Shown in pieces: positions 62,378 through 64,000 of a stretch of 64,000 nt of DNA. How positions within the stretch are numbered: the stretch's first letter is position 1; each line of letters opens with the position of its first letter. A program made the translations under genes and the position numbers. The stretch comes from Thiofaba sp039822285. Lineage in GTDB: Bacteria; Pseudomonadota; Gammaproteobacteria; Halothiobacillales; Halothiobacillaceae. The notes under the pieces were generated by a model, which saw nothing but the letters and a program-made list of their open reading frames with translations, was not told where the DNA came from and ran no database searches. The stretch is from the NCBI RefSeq assembly GCF_039822285.1, contig NZ_JBAJEY010000005.1:1-64000 (forward strand), read 5' to 3'.

Positions 62378-63382
62378 ATGAAGGTCCGCGCCGACCAACT
62401 CGCCCGCGCCCTGGAGCGCGGCCTGCCGACCGGCCTCCTGATCACCGGCGACGAACCGCAGCAGAAGATCGAGGCGCTCGACCAGGCGCTCGCCCTCGGA
62501 CGGCAGTCCGGCATGGACGAGCGCCTGCGCTTCGAGATCGACCACGGCTTCGACTGGTCCAGCCTGATCGGCGAGTGGGCCGCCCCCTCCCTGTTCGCCC
62601 CGCGCCGCATCTTTGATCTGCGCCTTGCCAGCCTGCGCCTGTCCAAGGAGGCGTCCGCCTGGCTGGCATCCGCCGCCAGCGAACCGCCCGGCACCAACCT
62701 CTTGATCGTCAGCACGGCCCGCCTGGAGGCGGCGCAGAAGAAGTCCGCCTGGGTGCAGGCCTTCGAGAAGCACGGCCTGTGGCTGGAGGTCTGGCCGCTC
62801 AAGGAAGGCGAGCTTGTGGCGTGGATGGAGCGCCGCCTGCGCAGCCAGGGACTCGAGGCCGAGCGCGAGGCCCTGCGCCTTCTGGCCGAGCAGGTGGAGG
62901 GCAACCTGCTCGCCGCCGCGCAGGAGATCGACAAGCTCGCGCTGCTCTTCCCCCAGGGGAAGCGGCTTTCCGTGGAGGACATCCTCGGCACCGTGGCCGA
63001 CTCCAGCCGCCACACCATCTTCGAGTTGAGCGACGCCGTGCTGCGCGGGGACGCGAGGCGTGCCCTACGGGTGCTGCACGGCCTGCAGGGCGAAGGCGAG
63101 GAGCCGGTCCTGCTCGGCTGGGCGCTGACCCGCGAGATCCGCCTGATCGCCGACCTCGCCACCCGCCTCGAACACGGTGAAACGCTCGCCCACGCCCAGA
63201 AGGCCCTCAAGATCCGCGACCCGCAGATCCGCCAGTACGCCGCGCGCGCCAGGCTCGGCGCGCGCCGCTGGCAGGCCCTCTTGGGCGAAGCCGCCCTGCT
63301 CGATAGGATCAACAAGGGCGTCGCCCCCGGTCGCCCCTGGCCCATGCTCACCGAACTCACCCTGCGCGCCTGCCGGGACTGA
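62378..63382 (+). CDS. holA: DNA polymerase III delta subunit HolA
   Basis: Clamp-loader subunit that opens the beta sliding clamp. The 334 residues start MKVRADQLARALERGLPTGLLITGDEPQQKIEALD, typical of HolA. The middle region has the delta-family stretch LRSQGLEAEREALRLLAEQVEGNLLAAAQEIDKLALL (shown here by its core EGNLLAAAQEIDKL) and DSSRHTIFELSDAVL. No functional Walker A is present, as expected for delta. It starts 3 bp after lptE. Confidence 0.95.
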   Translation: MKVRADQLARALERGLPTGLLITGDEPQQKIEALDQALALGRQSGMDERLRFEIDHGFDWSSLIGEWAAPSLFAPRRIFDLRLASLRLSKEASAWLASAASEPPGTNLLIVSTARLEAAQKKSAWVQAFEKHGLWLEVWPLKEGELVAWMERRLRSQGLEAEREALRLLAEQVEGNLLAAAQEIDKLALLFPQGKRLSVEDILGTVADSSRHTIFELSDAVLRGDARRALRVLHGLQGEGEEPVLLGWALTREIRLIADLATRLEHGETLAHAQKALKIRDPQIRQYAARARLGARRWQALLGEAALLDRINKGVAPGRPWPMLTELTLRACRD

Positions 63383-63394
63383 AAGCCCCACCCT

Positions 63395-63456
63395 GTAGGA
63401 GGCCCGCCCCGGGCCGCTGATCCAGTGCCTGATCGCCGCGGTTCGCCGCCCCCACG
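63395..63456. repeat. REP-like element, locus D
   Basis: Heads GTAGGAGGCCCGCCCCGGG-type (63395-63416) and a diverged TGATCGCCGCGGTTCGCCGC-type (63429-63449), in the 180-bp holA-proA gap. The first head is identical over about 20 bp with locus A at 4284. Confidence 0.7.
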
Positions 63457-63562
63457 GCAGGCTTGCACGACCCACTCGCCATGCCGAGATCCGCGGCTGT
63501 GGTGTGGTTCTTGACCATTTCTGCGACAATCCCCTCATCCGTACCCCGATACTCACACGTTC

Positions 63563-64000
63563 ATGGAACAGTTGATCCAGACCCTGGGCCAGCAGGCCCG
63601 CCAGGCCGCGCGCCAGCTTGCCCGCGCCGAGACCGCCGCCAAGAACCGGGCGCTTGAGGCCATCGCCCAAGCCTTGCTCGACGGGGCGGACGAGATCATC
63701 GCCGCCAACGCGCAGGATCTTGAGGCCGGCAAGGCCGTCGGCCTTGATGCCGCCATGCTCGACCGCCTGTCCATCGACAGCGCGCGCATCAAGGCCATGG
63801 CCGAGGGCGTGCGCCAGATCGTCGCCCTGCCCGACCCGGTCGGCGCCATCGACGACATGAACTACCGCCCGTCCGGCATCCAGCTCGGCAAGATGCGCGT
63901 GCCCATCGGGGTGATCGGCATCATCTATGAGTCGCGCCCGAATGTGACCGTGGATGCCGCCGCGCTGTGCCTGAAGTCCGGCAATGCCACCATCCTGCGC
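63563..64000 (+). CDS. proA: Gamma-glutamyl phosphate reductase ProA, N-terminal part
   Basis: NADPH-dependent second step of proline synthesis, converting gamma-glutamyl phosphate to glutamate semialdehyde. The first 146 codons are present; the gene runs off the right edge. Visible ProA features are ANAQDLEAGKAVGLD, DRLSIDSARIKAMAEGVRQI, GQRL-like region MNYRPSGIQLGKMRVPIGVIGIIYESRPNVT (core GVIGIIYESRPNVT) and AALCLKSGNATILR. The catalytic cysteine lies beyond the window. Its position after holA matches several gamma- and betaproteobacteria. Confidence 0.95.
   Translation, partial: MEQLIQTLGQQARQAARQLARAETAAKNRALEAIAQALLDGADEIIAANAQDLEAGKAVGLDAAMLDRLSIDSARIKAMAEGVRQIVALPDPVGAIDDMNYRPSGIQLGKMRVPIGVIGIIYESRPNVTVDAAALCLKSGNATILR

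Overview
The window is GC-rich, densely packed proteobacterial chromosome. Three conserved blocks point to Gammaproteobacteria or a close relative: rnpB-mraZ-rsmH-ftsL-ftsI-murE, the miaB-phoH-ybeY-corC-lnt group, and ybeL-leuS-lptE-holA-proA. Genus is inferred only weakly. No rRNA, tRNA, CRISPR array or prophage was seen.

Region 1 (1-13165): the start of the division/cell-wall (dcw) cluster on the minus strand, with its MraZ operator and promoter, then the RNase P RNA gene with its own promoter and terminator. Next come a YadG/YadH-type ABC exporter, a TRIC-like channel, hemN, hda, an AI-2E family permease, a CDP-alcohol phosphatidyltransferase, purM-purN and a UDP-glucuronate epimerase.

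Region 2 (12161-46000): a large surface-glycan locus. Precursor genes cover UDP-GlcA/UDP-GalA (ugd, epimerase), GDP-mannose and GDP-D-rhamnose (manC, manB, gmd, rmd), dTDP-L-rhamnose (rfbBDAC) and glucosamine-6-P (glmS). The run manC-manB-wzm-(58-aa membrane peptide)-wzt-methyltransferase-giant three-domain glycosyltransferase parallels the E. coli O8/O9 and Pseudomonas A-band type, ABC-exported polymannose/rhamnan systems. Inside this locus lies an 864-aa, cysteine-free, DUF4214/RTX S-layer-like protein and, after a mobile-element scar, a complete type I secretion system (TolC, ABC, HlyD). This recalls the Caulobacter rsaA-rsaDEF plus O-antigen arrangement. A HepT/MntA-like toxin-antitoxin pair sits among the glycan genes.

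Region 3 (46000-64000): a MazEF-type pair, a ComEA-like secreted helix-hairpin-helix protein, a Uma2 nuclease, miaB, phoH, ybeY, corC and lnt. A four-gene minus-strand operon follows (TonB receptor, a DUF4198/NikL-like protein, a NapH/NosR-like Fe-S membrane protein, a SafE-like membrane protein), then ybeL, leuS, lptE, holA and the start of proA.

Two dispersed repeat families run through the window. One is a REP-like family (four loci). The other is a C/G-run palindromic family whose intergenic copies carry a canonical G-quadruplex motif. Members of the second family also lie in frame inside ugd, where one adds about 35 residues, and inside manB. A structured double hairpin is duplicated around a small unknown gene downstream of the S-layer-like gene.
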